Below, piece by piece: positions 46,255-61,979 of a stretch of 64,000 bases of DNA (its first letter is position 1; each line of letters opens with the position of its first letter). Below the pieces are notes generated by a model. That model worked only from the letters and a program-made list of their open reading frames with translations. It was not told where the DNA came from and did no database searches. The position numbers and the translations under genes are program-made. The stretch is from Lindgomyces ingoldianus. Its lineage: Eukaryota; Ascomycota; Dothideomycetes; Pleosporales; Lindgomycetaceae. The stretch is from NCBI RefSeq assembly GCF_010093535.1, contig NW_022985162.1:1078165-1142164 (forward strand), given 5' to 3'.

Positions 46255-47894
46255 ATGGCTCCCTCTCGGGAATCATCGTCGCTATCCTCTCTTTCCCCTC
46301 CTCCAGAGGATATCAGATCCCAAACAAGCCATGACAGTCCAGCCCAGGAGGCTGAGGCCGAAGTTGAGCTCGTGGCTAAGACTGCTGGCAATAGACGAGG
46401 GCAGAAGCGCAAGGTAGAGACTACCCTGAAGAATTCCAAGCGCGTGAAGAAGGCAATCAAATACGAAGAGGACGCCGAATCTGAGGCTAAGGAGCCGCCC
46501 AAGCACAAGGGACTGTCTACAAAGAAGGCGAGGGTAGAGGAAGCTTCAGTTGATGAAGTCATGGCCGAAGCTGAAGAAGGTAATGACGGTGGCGCGAAAG
46601 TCAAGAAAGTGCAGCGCAAGCGCACCACGAGCAAGAAACAGACCAATCTTGCCGCCCTCGAGCAGAGGACTCTGGATACTAAACTTCGCGTTGGTGCGCA
46701 TGTGAGCATCGCAGGAGGTAAGGACTACAATTACACCCGTCCAGATTGTTGTCATGCTGCATACTCCACATTCAAGATCATAGGCTGACTCTTCACGGGA
46801 CGAAAATTAGGTGTCCATAACTCAATCCCCAACCTCGTTACCATAGGGTGCGTATTCGTCCTCCCTAAGGCCCCCCCCCGCTAACACAAGTCAGCGCAAA
46901 TGCATTCGCACTTTTTCTGAAGAGTCAGCGCAAATGGGACAATCCCCCAATGGATCCCGAGCATGGAGCACTCTTCATCGACGGCTGCAAGAAACACGGC
47001 ATCGATCCCGCTGATTCTTGTCTACCACACGGCTCCTACCTTGTCAACCTTGCACATCCAGAGGAATCACGAAAGAAACAAGCCTACGACTCCTTCCATG
47101 ACGATCTGACTCGATGTCACAAGCTTGGTATTCGTCTCTATAACTTTCATCCCGGCAACTGCAATGCCACGACTCGCGAAGATGGCATCCGTCTCATCGC
47201 CGAACACATCAATACCGCGCACAAAGACCCCGCCACTGGCTCCGTAGTCGCCGTCTTGGAAACCATGGCCTCACTCGGCAACACCATCGGCGGGACTTTC
47301 AAAGACCTCGCTGAAGTCATCAACTTGGTAAACAACAAGAAGCGTGTAGGTGTCTGCCTCGACACGTGCCATATCTTTGCTGCAGGATACGATCTCCGAA
47401 CCCCAGATGCTTACGCAGAAACTATGAGCACATTTGACGAGGTCATTGGATTGAAGTATCTGAAAGCACTGCATATGAACGATAGCAAATCGCCCTTCAC
47501 CTCATATCGCGATCTCCACGCCCAAATCGGCACTGGCTATCTCGGTCTCCGCGCATTCCACAACATCGTCAATGATGAGCGTCTTCATGGGCTACCTATG
47601 GTCCTGGAGACTCCTATTGATTCGAAGGATGGGAAGGGAAAGAAGATCGAGGATAAGAGTATCTGGGCACGCGAAATCAAGTTATTGGAGAAGTTGGTGG
47701 GTATGGATGTTGAGAGCGAAGAGTTCCAGAAATTGGAAGCTGAACTACAGGATCGGGGCAAGTCGGAGAGGGAGAGGGTTGGAGATCAGGTTGAGAGGAA
47801 GAAGGCGAAGGCTAAGGGCATGAAAGAGAAGGGCAAGGGAAAAGCGAAGAGCAAGAAGGCGGATAGCGAGGACGAGACTAGTGATGAGGAGTGA
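46255..47894 (+). CDS. APN1: AP endonuclease Apn1 (endonuclease IV family)
   Basis: Three exons: 46255-46717, 46811-46847 and 46895-47894, giving 499 residues. Exon 2 is a 37-nt micro-exon encoding VHNSIPNLVTI. The catalytic TIM barrel runs about residues 145-430, with metal-ligand blocks GAHVSIAGG, LPHGSYLVNLA, YNFHPGNC, VAVLETMAS, VGVCLDTCHIFAAGYD, ALHMNDSKSPFTSYRDLHAQ and MVLETPIDS, so the three-zinc site looks complete. A Lys/Glu-rich N-terminal extension of about 145 residues (with GQKRKVE and SKRVKKA, likely nuclear signals) and a C-terminal Lys-rich tail flank the barrel. The enzyme cleaves DNA 5' to abasic sites and removes 3' blocking groups in base excision repair. Divergent from DIM1. 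Confidence 0.96.
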
Positions 47895-50942
<3,048 letters not shown>

Positions 50943-53900
50943 GTCTTGAGGTTCGAATGCGACGACCGGGGCTCCGGATGTATTGGTGTGCTTTCAGGTT
51001 TGGTGTCGGATGTCAGTGTTGATGGTGGAAATAAAAGGATATGGAGGGATGGGGTCGGAGTGGGGATTATGTATTACTGTATCGTTCTCCAACTCATTTG
51101 GCTGGCAGGGGAATATAACTCCGTGGCGTGTAGATCACCTTCAGCATGCAAGCGCAGACCACGGAACTTGGCCAGGACGGAATTGATCAGTTATACCCTT
51201 TCCGGAATCGAGGAATTTGTTAAGAGAATGCCAATTTCTACCCTAAATCAGGTCCTTGTCGTGTTCTTTCGTAAGTGCCAGTATGCATAAGATACTCGCG
51301 CAGTTGAGGTAAGCAGCATGGCGTAGAAGGAGTACGTCAGCTCTTGCGGATGCTCCGCTGGCGTAGGAGCGGCCTGCACTATTAACGCCACGACCCGTAC
51401 TTTCCCTCATCCTTATACTTAGGTAGCTGCCGGCAGTATCCCAACAGGGAGCAGGACAAAAGAGCTGTGATCTGACAAGTCGTGGGGCAATTCCTACTCG
51501 CTCAGTGGCCTTCCGATGCATACTGCCCCAAATTTCTCTCACGCGACGACGGTCCCTCTAACTGTATGGGTACGCTCACTCAGCAAGCAAGGAGGCTTTA
51601 GAGTCAGATGTCTGGTATGATTGTCTATAAATCGGTAGAAGGAATGTGGGGCACGTTATCGTTGATTCCATTAAAGTTCAGTCGAACCCTGTCCCGTGGT
51701 CGTCTGCTCCGTTGATGAGCAAGTCTTCCTTTTACCACTACCCGGACTCTTATATTTCCTTTTAAAGACTCCGCAAGTCCTCCTTTTATACTCATATCCA
51801 TATAGAATCTCGCAGCTGTTATCAGCTATCAAGGTGAACGGCATGCTAGAAAAGAACCGAGGGATCTCGGCGCAACTGCTTAGGAAGCTGGAATTTTTGT
51901 CCATGTTATCGCAGAATACTGATATCCGTTGTCTTTCGGGCAAATACACACGGTACGTAGGACAATCTGTTCGTTTGATCGAGGATGTAATGTCGCAAAC
52001 GCAGAAAAGTTTCACGCTTGGAAGGATATTTGTGCCTTGGCATTGATTACGTAACAGTTCCCTTACGATCCTCCTCACATCGCCCTTCAGACTCTCAACG
52101 TCACTACAATCGAACTGTATCAATTCAAGATACATTCATTCGCCTCACTCTATCATAATTTTGCAGCCCATTCTGTGCCCGCCTTTTGTGTCTGATTATA
52201 GGATCCAGGTAACTCCTCATCTCATGCCAAGTCCTCGCAATGGCTCCATTCGACGAACGACCCCATTCCCCTCGAAATGACAGACTTCATTGCATGCAGC
52301 ATGACTCGTGGGTGGCCTCCATACGGATTGATGCAGAAGTTGTTCATCAGCTCAATCTAAATGCCTTACATCCTTTTTCGGGGCCCACTTTCCTTGCCTA
52401 GATTATGGTTCCTTGACGAATCCATCTCTCCGAATCCCGGACGCGGTTCAGTGACTGCCCGAAAGATCTCACTTGGTGGGGTCAAAACTTCGAACACCAC
52501 CGTTGGTTGAGCTCAAGCTTGATATAGCTAGATACTTACTGGACTATTCTAAGGAGATATTTTCGTCCGAGTCTTGATTGACGGAAGCTACCTTATGTTC
52601 GAACATAGCACCTTCCGCTTATACTTTTCCCTACCGTAAGGAAGTCTCAAAGGTGTGTCTGGCCAGTCTTGCCTCCCAGCTCATGCATGCACCAATGCCA
52701 TCCAAGGGCCAAAGTAATGTCCGAGAAATACCGCCAGGGCTGGAGAGAGGGTCACTCCGCCTCCGATATGCATGCATCTCGTTTCGACATCTCCCATGCT
52801 TCGTCGGACGGAATGTCGGGCCTTTGAACCATCAACTCCCACCAAACTTTGGCGCACCTAAGCCAAAGGCCCTGTGGCGTTGATGGCGGCTACAACGCCA
52901 CAATCTTGATGACCCCTGTTCCATCACGAAGGACTTTAATGCCCTGTAGTCAACACAGAATCTGTCCACCTCGAGTATCGTGGAGGCCAGTGAAGGACAG
53001 CCCGCTGCGAGAATCAGCTCTTACACATTCATCTCCTGCATACATACCTTCCGGGGTCTTCACGTCCACTGCAATAGATGTTAGGAGGTGCGACTTCCGG
53101 GCCGAAATCGGGTCGGAACTGGGCGGTTCTCTAATATTTCCATTGTGAGCTGGAGGAATGTTCCTGCGTATCTAGTTGGACGCCTATCTTGTTCCCGTCT
53201 TTGACCTCAGCAGTTTGTTGCATTTATGTAAGACTAATGCGTCCTTTCGCGAAAGATCGTTCGCAGACTGACCAAGATTAGAGGCACATTTGCTTCGGCA
53301 TCCCTTGACCGATGTGACGGGATTTCGACCCTCAAGTCATCTGCTTGGAATCGATAGGCCAAAGTGTGAGCAGATGCGACGATCATGAACCTCCGTGGCG
53401 CTTTAGTGCTGCACCCCATCTCTCCACGAATCCTTCGTTTGATGACCTCAAGAGAAACATGCTTATCTATTACTCCTTGCTAGGCTCGTCCCGGTGCCGC
53501 GCGCGACTCCTGCACAGGCTTATTAAAAGAAGTAGCATGGCGGCTACCCGACAGCCAGCGTCGGAGATAACGTCTCTCTAATCATTTGCCCGCTCATCTC
53601 ATTCAAAAACCTACTACAACATAACCCTTAACATAGCGAGGCGCATCGGCAGCCAGCCCAGGAGACTGGAGGAAAACTATTGTTTGGGAGTCAGGCGTGA
53701 GATAAGAAATTGACGAGGATGACACCCCGTTTCGTGTTGAGAGGCATGCAGGTTTACGAGGAGCAGGGGGTCAAGTTATTTTTCCTTCGGAATTCCGAGC
53801 TGGTAAGTGGGGTCAAGTGAGTGAAGCTCCCCTCTACTGAAAAGAAGAGTAGATCCCCAAATGCAGGGCACAAACACGCCGATCTGTTGTGATATCCAAA

Positions 53901-56313
53901 GTAATAGCTCTCTTAGAAGACACTGTTGCTATTCAAACTCTCTCATCAGAAAGCTTAGGTCGCTTCGCGTTTTCTAGCCCCACAACCTTCTGCGCAAGGT
54001 CACAGTTGGTCCACCACAGCCCCGCCTTCCTGAGCCACAATGCACAAGTCCCTCGTGGTGTCAGCAGGGATTCGGATCCTGGAGCTTGAAAAGAGGCGTC
54101 CCAGGCGCGTGGTTAGGGGGAGCATTGGTGCCCGGGGCGGGATCGCCCGGACCGTATTCGATTTAAGTCGATCCGATGACGAAGCACGCTAGCACATTCT
54201 TGTTCATGGACATTCCGAAGCCCTCATGCCGGACCCTAACCATCCATATCTCGTTGACACTCCCGTCATCTTTCGCCTTTTCTTCCCCGCCATGTGCGCA
54301 TGAGACGGGATGCCTTCGCCCCTTCACAACCTAATACTGCCTGACAGGTACCTAACGGCAGATACGAGATCTGGGCATTTATGGCCATTCACGGAACCCA
54401 TCGAGCCGAGTCAACTTACCGCTTTCGAGGCCACTCCCCAACTTCGATAGACTGGACCGAGCTCTGTTATTGGTATTTTAAGAGGGGCCTCTGCGAACCA
54501 TCACCCCAGTCACCTGTTGTGCAACCCTTAACCACCCCTATACAACACATCATATCATCTCATGACCCTTTCCTTAACCCACGTCCCCATTCAACCTGGA
54601 GCTTACCACATTCCAGGTACCCAAAGTGAGGGAATTCCAATATCCGGGGCCACGTGGCTAACTCCCCTTAGGTCCCTGAGTACGACCTTTCGCTAGCGGC
54701 AATCGATTTCTCAGCACTCTCAGCCAAAGCAATCATAACTCAGATCATAATGAGGCGTATCGACACGCCTGCAAGCCCACGGAGATTTCCGCCTGAGTAC
54801 ATGAGTACATCCCACGAATTGTACATCCTTTTTCTCGCATCCGCCCTGCTGCAAAGCTTCAAAACTAGAAGTTGGGAAGAGTCATCGCGGTTAGAGGTGC
54901 TAGAACTCGCACATTCAGTAAGCAATACCAGAAAACTGCCTAAATAGAGCAGGGGATCTGCGGGGTCGGCACTAGAGCGGGACGGTAACGCGCTTACTCT
55001 CGTTCCTTTAGAGCGTTGCCATTTGTACTACAAGGGCAGCCGGGATTTGGTTAGAATCTAGGGACCCAGATGGATTTTCAGAGAACTTTCCCCTCTGTCA
55101 AGGCTGTAGCCGCCATTATAGAAACGATCAGCTAGGGGTTCCTGTCATTGGTATCTCCTACCTATCTCCTCCGTCTACCAGGTCGTCGATATTGCTCTCA
55201 CCGTCGCTACCGACTATCATCGTAGTGCTTTTGTTCCGACGCTAGGTTCGCACGCCTGTCTAGGACCGATGTAGAAAGTTCCACAGCCGGCTGTCTACCA
55301 GGTTCCAATTCTTACCGCATTACACCAGGACTTCGGGCATGCTGGCCACCTGTGAGTTGAACCTGCAGGGCACAGCTGAAGTAACCGCCTTCCCTTGCTT
55401 GTGGCGTGAATTTCATATCCGTCCGTCCCGAAAGCCTGGCGTGAAGTTGAAGTCTTGCCTAAGGGGCTTCTGCCTAGTCCTACTACTGTAAAACGACAAG
55501 GCCTAGTCGTCGGTCGGAGAAACTTTGATATCTCCGACGGTGGGTAACCTTAGGTCACGGCATCAGCTTAGCCTTGCGCAGTCCAGAAATGCCGTTTTCA
55601 TGCGGAATCTAATGGTGATACCCCTACTTGAAGGCTTATTTTTAGGAATCCATGTCTGAGGTGGCAACCATGAACTTGGCGCTCAGCATCTTTTGCAGTT
55701 CCCAGTTGTAAACGCGAGAAGCGTTTCTTCAGCTAACTATTTACAGAATGATAGAGTTGCTTCCGGCTTGGACCATTCCACCATAGAATGAACTGTGCCC
55801 TCCCTCGCCGTGTTCATGACACGGTCATCCTTGTTCCTACCTCGTGGGCAACTACATCCAATAGCGCGAAGCATGTCACTAATGCAAGCCTTCTAAGTGG
55901 CAATCATCACCCTCCAACACCTCAAACCACTCTCACGACCCTCAAATATCCGCATCTAATGGCTACCCTTGTGCTCAGGTGGTTTATGAGCTCGTGTTCG
56001 GAGGCGACATGGAGAAAACGAGGAAACTTCAGCGGCAAGATGGGAAGACACTGCAGGAGGGCGTTTACTAGCACTCTATGTTCACCAGCAGAAATGTTTC
56101 CCATTACGGACGTACCGTAGCAGCTATCAATTGTGGATTTTCAGAGAGCCCACGAGGAATATAAAGCCCCCTCGTTCCTTTCCTTTGGTATCCAGAGCAA
56201 CAATCGAGCAACCCTTAAGGGTAGCTTGCCTCTTCCTATTCCTTCTCTTTTTCTACTACGTTCTTATCATCTCATTCGTGTTTTGCACGAGCACCTTTTT
56301 CCTCCGCTCAAGA
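50943..56313. other. Gene desert, about 5.4 kb
   Basis: Between the monooxygenase and laccase genes I see no gene I can support. The longest frames (51671-52135 minus, 154 codons, and 51696-52046 plus) overlap on opposite strands and show no known motif. Composition is close to that of the surrounding DNA, with no long direct or inverted repeat noticed. The last about 150 nt hold the laccase promoter with a TATAAA box. Confidence 0.4.
56160..56165 (+). promoter_or_regulatory. TATA box of the laccase gene
   Basis: TATAAA lies 148 nt before the laccase start codon, in otherwise non-coding DNA. The position suits a regulated promoter with a leader of roughly 100 nt. Inferred from sequence only. 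Confidence 0.5.
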
Positions 56314-58539
56314 ATGAAGTCCTTCCTTGCCCTTGCGGTATCCCTCTTGGGTCTTTCTGCGACACCCGTCGCGGGAGAGGTCCAATATCTCTGGGGTGAA
56401 TATGGGGCTCGCATGGAGAAGCGCATTGCTCCAGCCGTGGAAAAGCGAAGTGAGCTCGTCCCTCGCCTTGAAGAGCGCCAGGCCCTGGCATGCGCCAACG
56501 GACCAACCAGTCGGAACTGCTGGTCATCCGGTTTTAATATCAACACGAACATGTACCAATCCTGGCCTAACACCGGGAGGATTGTCAGTGTAGGTTGTTG
56601 TACCTGGGCGGGAATCCTCAGGCACTGATTTGATATAGTATGATCTGAGCATCACTAACACTACCTGCAATCCTGATGGGCACGGCGCAAGAGTCTGTCT
56701 GCTCATCAACAACAAGCTGCCCGGTCCAGTCATTATTGCTAACTGGGGTTCGTACACCATAATCGCTGCGATCACCTTTTCTAACTGCAATGGCAGGTGA
56801 CACTTTGAGGATCACAATCCGCAACAAGATGCAGCACAACGGTACTTCGATCCATTGGCATGGACTTCGTCAGTTGAATTCAAACATCCAGGATGGTGCC
56901 AACGGTGTTACTGAATGTATGTTTAGAGAAGGCCTCAACGTGTGTCTCGTCAATGCATACTAATAATGCATCAGGCGCCCTTGCTCCTGGAGACGCCAAG
57001 ACATACCAGTTTCGCGCTACCGAATATGGCACATCCTGGTATCACTCTCACTTTTCCGGCCAGTATGGCGATGGCGTTATCGGAACTATTATCATTAATG
57101 GACCTGCTACCGCTAACTATGACATTGACCTCGGCACTTATACGCTTTCTGACTGGCAAGCGCTCCTCCACGCACCACCAACTTATGTATGTAGACTAAT
57201 CGGTTTTAGGTACTACATCACTTCATTCCAGGCGGGAGCGCGTGCATTCAACTTTGGCCTTGGTGGACCACCACCAACTGGTGACAACATTCTAATCAAC
57301 GGCACGAACAAGAACGCCCAAGGAGGTGGAGCTTACAGCAAGGTCACCTTGACGCCTGGGAAAACTCACCGCCTCCGACTTATTAATACTGCAGTCGATG
57401 CTAGCATGCGAGTTGCGCTTGATAATCATACCTTCACCGTAATTGCTAATGATTTTGTCCCGGTTGTGCCATATACTACAAACTGGATTCAGATCGGCAT
57501 TGGTGCGCATCATATCCTACTTTTTGGGGAATGCTAGGATAGTTCTAATATCTTCCAGGCCAACGCTACGATGTCCTTATCACTGCTAATAAAACGTCTG
57601 GTAATTATTGGTTCCGTTCCGATGTTGAACCCAACTGCCAGAGCGCCAACAATGGAGCTGGACGCGCTATCTTCACCTATCAAGGAGCCACGGTCGCCGA
57701 CCCGACCACTAGTCCACCAATCAACCCTCCCACAGGCTGTAACAATCCTGCCTCGACTCCTAAGATTGCTTTAAATGTTCCGAGTGCCCAATTTGCTAGC
57801 CAAGCTCAGACCCTCCCTGTCGCTTTTGGGCCGGTAGTGACTAACGGCCAGAATGTAGTCTTGTGGACTATCAATGGCACCTCTATGATCGTGGACCCAG
57901 GGAAGCCTACCATCAAGTATATCGCTGAGCACAACACAAGCTATCCTACTTCATACAATCTCGTCGAAGTTCCGTCATCTTCCCAGGTATGATTGCCTGA
58001 ACCCACCACCTCACGCGTTTGACCATCGCTAAATTTTCATAGTGGACGTACTGGATTGTCCAACAAGCCGCCACCGCTCCTCCAATTGCCCACCCAATCC
58101 ATCTTCACGGCCATGATTTCTTTATCCTGGGCACTGGTTCGGGCCAATTCTCCTCTTCCAACCTCGGCCAACTCACATTCACGAACCCACCACGTCGCGA
58201 TGTTGCTTTCCTCCCGGGTGGTGGTTGGCTAGTTCTCGCCTACCCAACTGATAGTAAGTTAATCCATTTAATATATCCCCTGACATACACTAATCCTATG
58301 AAGATCCGGGAGCCTGGCTCATGCATTGCCATATCGCTTTTCATGTCTCCATGGGCTTGAGCGTTCAGTTCTTGGAGAGAAAGTCGGAAATTTCGCTACC
58401 GGCGGTGAATTCAGAGTGGTATAATACCTGCACGAACTGGAACAATTATCAGCGAAATAAGCCGGTTTATCCTCAGGATGATTCGGGTTTGAAGAAAAGG
58501 TGGCCGCCTGTTGTGGGGGGTGAGTTTTCCGGTGTCTGA
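56314..58539 (+). CDS. Asco-laccase (multicopper oxidase), secreted
   Basis: Eight exons: 56314-56589, 56639-56747, 56797-56916, 56975-57155, 57210-57502, 57559-57986, 58043-58253 and 58304-58539, giving 617 residues. Intron 4 is GC-AG (GCAAGC...TTTTAG); the others are GT-AG. A signal peptide (MKSFLALAVSLLGLSATPVAG) is followed by a propeptide with repeated basic sites (MEKR, VEKR). Copper ligands are HWHG (about 148), HSH (about 190), HPIHLHGH (about 486-493) and HCHIAFH (about 547-553). The C-terminus holds DSGL followed by 15 residues, the asco-laccase plug and cleavable tail. It oxidises phenols by four-electron reduction of oxygen outside the cell, in lignin or pigment chemistry. All four copper motifs look intact. 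Confidence 0.95.
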
Positions 58540-59445
58540 GCAAGTTCCTAACGTCTTCATGGGGAGCCCCAAGTCAACTAGAAAAGGCCTCAGGGATTTG
58601 GGTGTTCTCAATTCGGGGTGCTCAAGATATCTGTTTTCGACTCTATGTTTTCCTTTTTTCTTCTTTTTTAATTTGTTTCCGGGGTCAATAATTGTTCTCG
58701 AATTTCTTTCCATCGCTGCCCTGAATATTTGTATATGATGTCCTCTCTCGTTTTATCCAATAACATCGTAACTTTCTTGTCAACTCCCGACGCATGACAG
58801 CCAAATACTGGCCATCGATGTCGCACATTGTCGAGTGAGGAGCGATATCCCAATAGGAATGCCAAGATGGGTTACCCTGCAAAGCTGACCAATCGCATTC
58901 GTCCCACATTTTGCCGGTGTCGAATGACACAAGTTGGTGCGGGGAAGACTTCAACGCCATACCACTCAAACCCTTCTCTGCTTACCTACGGCATCTCGGC
59001 GACCCTTGATTTTCGCCCGTGACCGGGTCGCGGCCAATTTTGCTGTGCGGTCTAGGGTTGTACGAGTCAATCTATCCACGCCACTCCAGCGGTCCCCGGT
59101 CGCTGCTAGCTTGATTGACGAACCATAGCTCACCCGAAGTTCAAGTACCGTGTCATCGGTCTTACACGAGGGAGCGGGATGCGTTGTGTGTGTCTGATTG
59201 AGACAATATGAGCCCAGGGTAGCTCGAAAATCACGGCGGGGTCAAGAGCCCAGCTCACGGCGAAACCTTGCGGAGTATGCAGGTGGGGCCTTATAAGAAT
59301 GTGCGGCCCTCATCCAACTTCGTTGAAAGGTGTCTTGGTCTCTGTGAGAGAAGTCTCGAACTCAATACGTGAAAGCCATTAAATTGATCTTGGTACCTTG
59401 CCTCTTGTGCTTCCCGATAAAAGAAACTAGGGTTAACGAAGAGTA
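58540..59445. other. Intergenic region between laccase and acetate-transporter gene (0.9 kb)
   Basis: The laccase 3' flank, with a T-rich stretch near 58650-58680, and the promoter of the next gene. No coding frame supported. Confidence 0.45.
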
Positions 59446-60520
59446 ATGGCGACGACAACTACAACAGAGGGCCAAGCCGAGACCGTGAATGGGATGCATA
59501 CTGCATCGGATCGGATTGAGAAAGAGGTTCCGCTTACGCATGCTGCTACCAATATCTCGATTTCTCCGGAGCTGTTTGAGAAGGTCAGTCTTCATTGCAG
59601 CTTTCCTTCAGTTCATACAAACCTCCTTCAAGCATGCTATCAATGTCTTTCCGACCTCTTAACGGAACTTACTAATGACCTGTAGTTGTATTTGAATCCC
59701 AAAATCCCGCAAGCAACGGAGCATGCGAATCAATTTGCCAATGCTACGCCTCTTGGATTTCTTGGGTATGTCGGACTCTCGAGTTGCGATAATTTATAGA
59801 AAAATCTGAATAGGTCATTAGTTTCGTTATTTCAACCTTCACGTTTAGTATGGTGTTAATGGGTTGGGGAGGAGCCAGTGGGTTACCTGCAGTAGCGTAA
59901 GCCAACAACTTCTGGTATTCCCAAACATCCTCTTATACTCACAATTTCATAGTGGTATCTTTTTCTTCACCGGCCCAGTCCTCCTCCTCCTTTCCACAAT
60001 CTTCCTCTGGATCCAAGCGCAATTCTTCCCAATGATGGTATGCGGCCTATTCTGCGTCTTTTGGCTCTCCTTTGGCCTCCTCCAACTCCCAACCCTGGGC
60101 CTCGCAACAGCATACTCTGCCACCGGCTCCACCGCTGAAGGCCTCGTCTCAAAGGAAATGAACGCCGTCATAGCCCTGTACCTCCTTGTCTGGGGCTTCG
60201 CTCTCGGCACCTTCTGGCTCTTTACCATCCGCATCAATGCCGTGTTCGCGGGCATCTTTGGCTTTGTGACGCTCGGTGCTTGGGTGCTGGCGGGTGCATA
60301 TTTCAAGGTCAGTACGGGTCACTATAAAGAGGCTCAGAGGCTGCAGAAGGCGGGTGGGGCGTTGTTATTCATTGTTGCTGTGCTGGGGTGGTATATGATT
60401 TTTGTCATGATGGCGGCGGAGATGAGGTGGACACTTAGTCTGCCTGTGGGTGATTTGAGTCATTTCTGGAGGAGGACAGATGTTGAGCTTGCAGCGATGG
60501 AGAATGAGAAGAGGGATTAG
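59446..60520 (+). CDS. GPR1/FUN34/YaaH (AceTr) family plasma-membrane transporter
   Basis: Four exons: 59446-59583, 59686-59765, 59822-59896 and 59953-60520, giving 286 residues. A hydrophilic N-terminus of about 70 residues is followed by six hydrophobic helices. NATPLGFLGFVISTFTFSMV corresponds to the family's NPxPLG motif at the start of TM1, with Ala-Thr in place of Pro-Ala. Later helices include GIFFFTGPVLLLLSTIFLWI, MMVCGLFCVFWLSFG and ALYLLVWGFALGTFWLF. The C-terminal tail is short and charged. The family (Ady2/Ato in yeast, AcpA in Aspergillus) imports acetate and related monocarboxylates with protons and is linked to ammonium export. Whether this divergent member uses acetate is uncertain. 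Confidence 0.87.
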
Positions 60521-61979
60521 GGAAGGAGGGGAGATGAGTGTCCAAGTGGTGTGTGAGTTCCGGGGATTGTCGGAACTTGGAAGAGTCAGATTAATGTTGT
60601 GGGTGAGCACTGTAATTGGCTATCCGGATACCATAGCCTCGGGCGGCGAAAGTGAGACTTTACCATGTGGCAATGGTTCTTCTCTAATTCGTTCTAGGAT
60701 AGTACCGGCTATCAGAATTCGATCTAAGTTCTTAGGATTGTGCTTTAGGCTACGGGGACACTAGTCGTGGAGATTGTCATGGGGTAATGATGTGGCAACA
60801 AGCAGACCATCCTTGCTGTCTATCTTATCCATTTCTCAACTTTTATCAGCATAACTTTATCTAAATGCGTGAAACCAACCATAGATCATCAATAGTAGCC
60901 CTTCCCCTTGTTGTACACATTTTTAGTCATAAACATTTCACCAGTTCAAGCGCTAGGTTGCCAACTTACGATGAAACCTTTCCTTACGCCCGAGGAATCT
61001 CACAATTTTGACCTATCGTTATTCAAAGGCAGTTTTCAATCCGTCGCTAGACTTCCACTACCTGATATGTTGCCCAGTATGACTTTGATTTCACGCTAAG
61101 GAGGGGTGAAGCGAATAGAACAAGAGATACTAGTGGCGTTTGGAAGACATATGCAAGCGTATAAGCGTTTGTAAGTAACCTTCATAAGGTCGTGGGGGTT
61201 TTTGTGAGAGGTTGGAAGTTGGAGATATGTCTTAGCGTCAAGGAAGTCTGGAAGTGCAACTTCCGCCTTGAGGCTGCGATATCTCCATCACCAGCTTCAA
61301 TTATCCATCAGGTCTGATCCTAAAAACGCATCATCATCTAACGGTGATCACCCCTTGCTACAAATCCCACAACCACGGTAGCGGGATGGCACGTTGCAGC
61401 TGCGCACATCGCTGTCCCAATTCTGACGAACTGTTCTATGTCAACATCTTCAACCACGATGTCCGCCTTTTTCATGGTGCCAAATGCCGCCCCCTTTCCA
61501 AGCCTTACAAGGGCGCCTCTTTCATCAACTTGGAATTCGAAATATCTATGAGGACAACGATAACCCCATTTCAAGAGATGAGGCTGCACGCACAGACGGT
61601 TGAAGTTTTCCGCACTGAATCAAGTTGCCAAGCCACCATCCTCCACAGAACCTAACCTCCACCAACCTCCACAACGGCCCAGTCCTAATGCGGGAATGTG
61701 GCGGAAATCTGTACTACGCGAGTAGCCCTACATTCGTTTTCCGAGCATACGCGGACCCCTCGTTTCTTCGATGGCATGGTGTTTTTTTTGTGGAGACCCC
61801 AGGTTTTTGGGAAGCAGTTCCGGGGATCGTTTCCAACCCACGACCGAGGACACGGCGCAAAGCAAGGAATACTTATAGAGCCCCAAGGTCCCCTGCCTTG
61901 AGCTTTGTCTCCCTTGTCTCATTCTTCGTCCTTCCCGCTTCTCCCGTTATTTTGTCGTGATTTTGCCTCCATCGACATC
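60521..61979. other. Intergenic region upstream of MFS pump gene (1.5 kb)
   Basis: The 3' flank of the acetate-transporter-family gene and the MFS promoter. Short frames at 61344-61655 and 61625-61960 overlap and have no recognisable feature. Pyrimidine-rich DNA occurs just before the MFS start (61885-61960). Confidence 0.45.

Noticed and set aside
46870..46880. Poly-C run near the end of the second APN1 intron
   Set aside because: A short homopolymer in an intron; a possible sequencing weak spot but not a functional element.
51671..52135. 154-codon minus-strand frame with a similar-length plus-strand frame opposite
   Set aside because: No recognisable motif, and both strands are open over the same stretch, so chance is likely.
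61344..61960. Two overlapping plus-strand frames before the MFS gene
   Set aside because: No motif, overlapping phases; better explained as promoter DNA.
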